DNA from: Zeimonas sp041678445
GTDB lineage: Bacteria; Pseudomonadota; Gammaproteobacteria; Burkholderiales; Burkholderiaceae_E
Direction: 5' to 3'
DNA length: 5,591 nucleotides
Assembly (NCBI GenBank): GCA_041678445.1
Contig: JBAYOD010000215.1
Coordinates: 1 to 5,591, forward strand
Part shown: positions 5,022 through 5,591 of the stretch, one piece after another
How the letters are laid out: each line of letters starts with the position of its first letter
Position numbering within the stretch: the stretch's first letter is position 1
Notes under the pieces: model-generated
What the model saw: only the letters and a program-made list of their open reading frames with translations
Database searches by the model: none
What the model was told of the DNA's origin: nothing
Made by a program: the position numbers and the translations under genes

Positions 5022-5591
5022 ATGATCGAATACGCTGACATCGAGGCTGCCGCCGCCCGGATCGCCGGCCATGTGCAGGACACCCCCTGCCTGGAGTCGC
5101 GCACGCTGTCCGAAGTCACCGGCGCCCGGGTCTTCCTGAAGTTCGAGAACCTGCAGTTCACCTCGTCGTTCAAGGAGCGCGGCGCGCTGAACCGCCTCGC
5201 GCAGTTGAGTGAGGCGCAGCGCAAGGCCGGCGTGATCGCCGTATCCGCCGGCAATCACGCCCAGGGCGTTGCCTGGCACGCCAGGCGGCTCGGCATCCCG
5301 GCCACGATCGTCATGCCCGAGTTCACCCCGGCAGTGAAGATCGCGCGCACCCGCGCCTTCGGCGCCGAAATCGTGCTGCACGGCGAACGCTTCGACGACG
5401 CCCACACCCAGGGTGTGAAGCTCGCGCAGGAACGGGGTCTGACGATGATCGACCCGTTCGACGACGATGCAGTGATCGCCGGACAGGGCACGATCGGCAT
5501 CGAGATGCTGCGCGCACATCCGGAACTCGACGACCTCGTCGTCGCCGTCGGAGGGGGCGGCCTGATCGGTGGCATCGCCACCGCTGCCAGA
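5022..5591 (+). CDS. ilvA: Threonine ammonia-lyase (threonine dehydratase), N-terminal part, truncated by window edge
   Basis: The ATG at 5022 opens a frame of 190 codons that runs past the right edge. The product is a fold-type II PLP enzyme that deaminates L-threonine (often also L-serine) to 2-oxobutyrate (or pyruvate) and ammonia. Key features are FLKFENLQFTSSFKERGA (38-55) with the Schiff-base lysine K51, the substrate loop SAGNHAQGVA (75-84), ATIVMPEFTPAVK and the phosphate-binding glycine loop GGGGLIGG (177-184). The C-terminus is not seen, so an ACT regulatory domain (about 400-residue form) versus a short catabolic TdcB-like form (about 330 residues) cannot be decided; ilvA is a family-level symbol. 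Serine racemase relatives share these motifs and are not fully excluded. The start is 24 bp after the E1 stop, on the same strand, implying one operon. No good Shine-Dalgarno precedes it, so translation may be coupled to the E1 gene. An ATG at 5014 meets a stop after three codons. Confidence 0.9.
   Translation, partial: MIEYADIEAAAARIAGHVQDTPCLESRTLSEVTGARVFLKFENLQFTSSFKERGALNRLAQLSEAQRKAGVIAVSAGNHAQGVAWHARRLGIPATIVMPEFTPAVKIARTRAFGAEIVLHGERFDDAHTQGVKLAQERGLTMIDPFDDDAVIAGQGTIGIEMLRAHPELDDLVVAVGGGGLIGGIATAAR

Noticed and set aside
3192..5519. A 775-codon open frame on the minus strand opposite the E1 and threonine ammonia-lyase genes
   Set aside because: It is antisense to two well-recognised enzymes, crosses both genes and their junction, and its translation has no recognisable domain and is rich in His, Gly, Arg and Ala. 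Long antisense frames are expected in GC-rich coding DNA.
1..5591. Mobile elements, CRISPR arrays, tRNA or rRNA genes
   Set aside because: No transposase, integrase, spaced identical repeats or recognisable structural RNA was seen; the only repeats are short and lie inside genes or the control region.

Overview
The window is GC-rich, densely coded DNA. It looks like a chromosome segment of a betaproteobacterium, most likely Burkholderiales. The basis is the strong G/C third-position bias, a Bug/TctC-type periplasmic binding protein next to an AtuA-like gene, and a homodimeric (AceE-type) 2-oxoacid dehydrogenase E1. The exact genus cannot be read from the sequence.

Layout: (1) Positions 1-284 hold the 3' end of a plus-strand gene for an AtuA-like ferredoxin-fold domain. 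A complete Bug/TctC solute-binding protein gene (326-1312) follows in the same direction, 41 bp later, with a clear Shine-Dalgarno. These two are probably one transcription unit for handling an unidentified carboxylate-type compound. (2) A 102-bp space between converging genes carries two GC-rich hairpins that are candidate terminators. (3) An Lrp/AsnC-family regulator is on the minus strand (1415-1900). (4) A 175-bp divergent intergenic region contains several short inverted and direct repeats, the natural place for regulator binding. (5) A 973-codon E1 gene (2076-4997) is divergent from the regulator. (6) 24 bp later a PLP-dependent threonine ammonia-lyase begins (5022) and runs off the right edge.

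The most interesting reading is that the right half is a 2-oxobutyrate module. Threonine ammonia-lyase converts L-threonine to 2-oxobutyrate and ammonia. The E1 resembles AceE but sits in a context like the mdeR-mdeA-mdeB locus of Pseudomonas putida, where the E1 paralogue MdeB acts on 2-oxobutyrate made by methionine gamma-lyase under an Lrp-type regulator. It would start oxidative decarboxylation of 2-oxobutyrate to propionyl-CoA, using E2 and E3 subunits encoded outside the window. The Lrp-type protein would sense an amino acid and control the pair. Here threonine ammonia-lyase takes the place of methionine gamma-lyase. This is inference from family and context, not proof.

The E1 gene also carries two in-frame tandem repeats: a 15-bp duplication near the N-terminus (2112-2141), and six imperfect 12-bp units (4584-4655) inside a roughly 39-residue insertion absent from E. 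coli AceE. All E. coli AceE active-site positions that could be aligned from memory are conserved.
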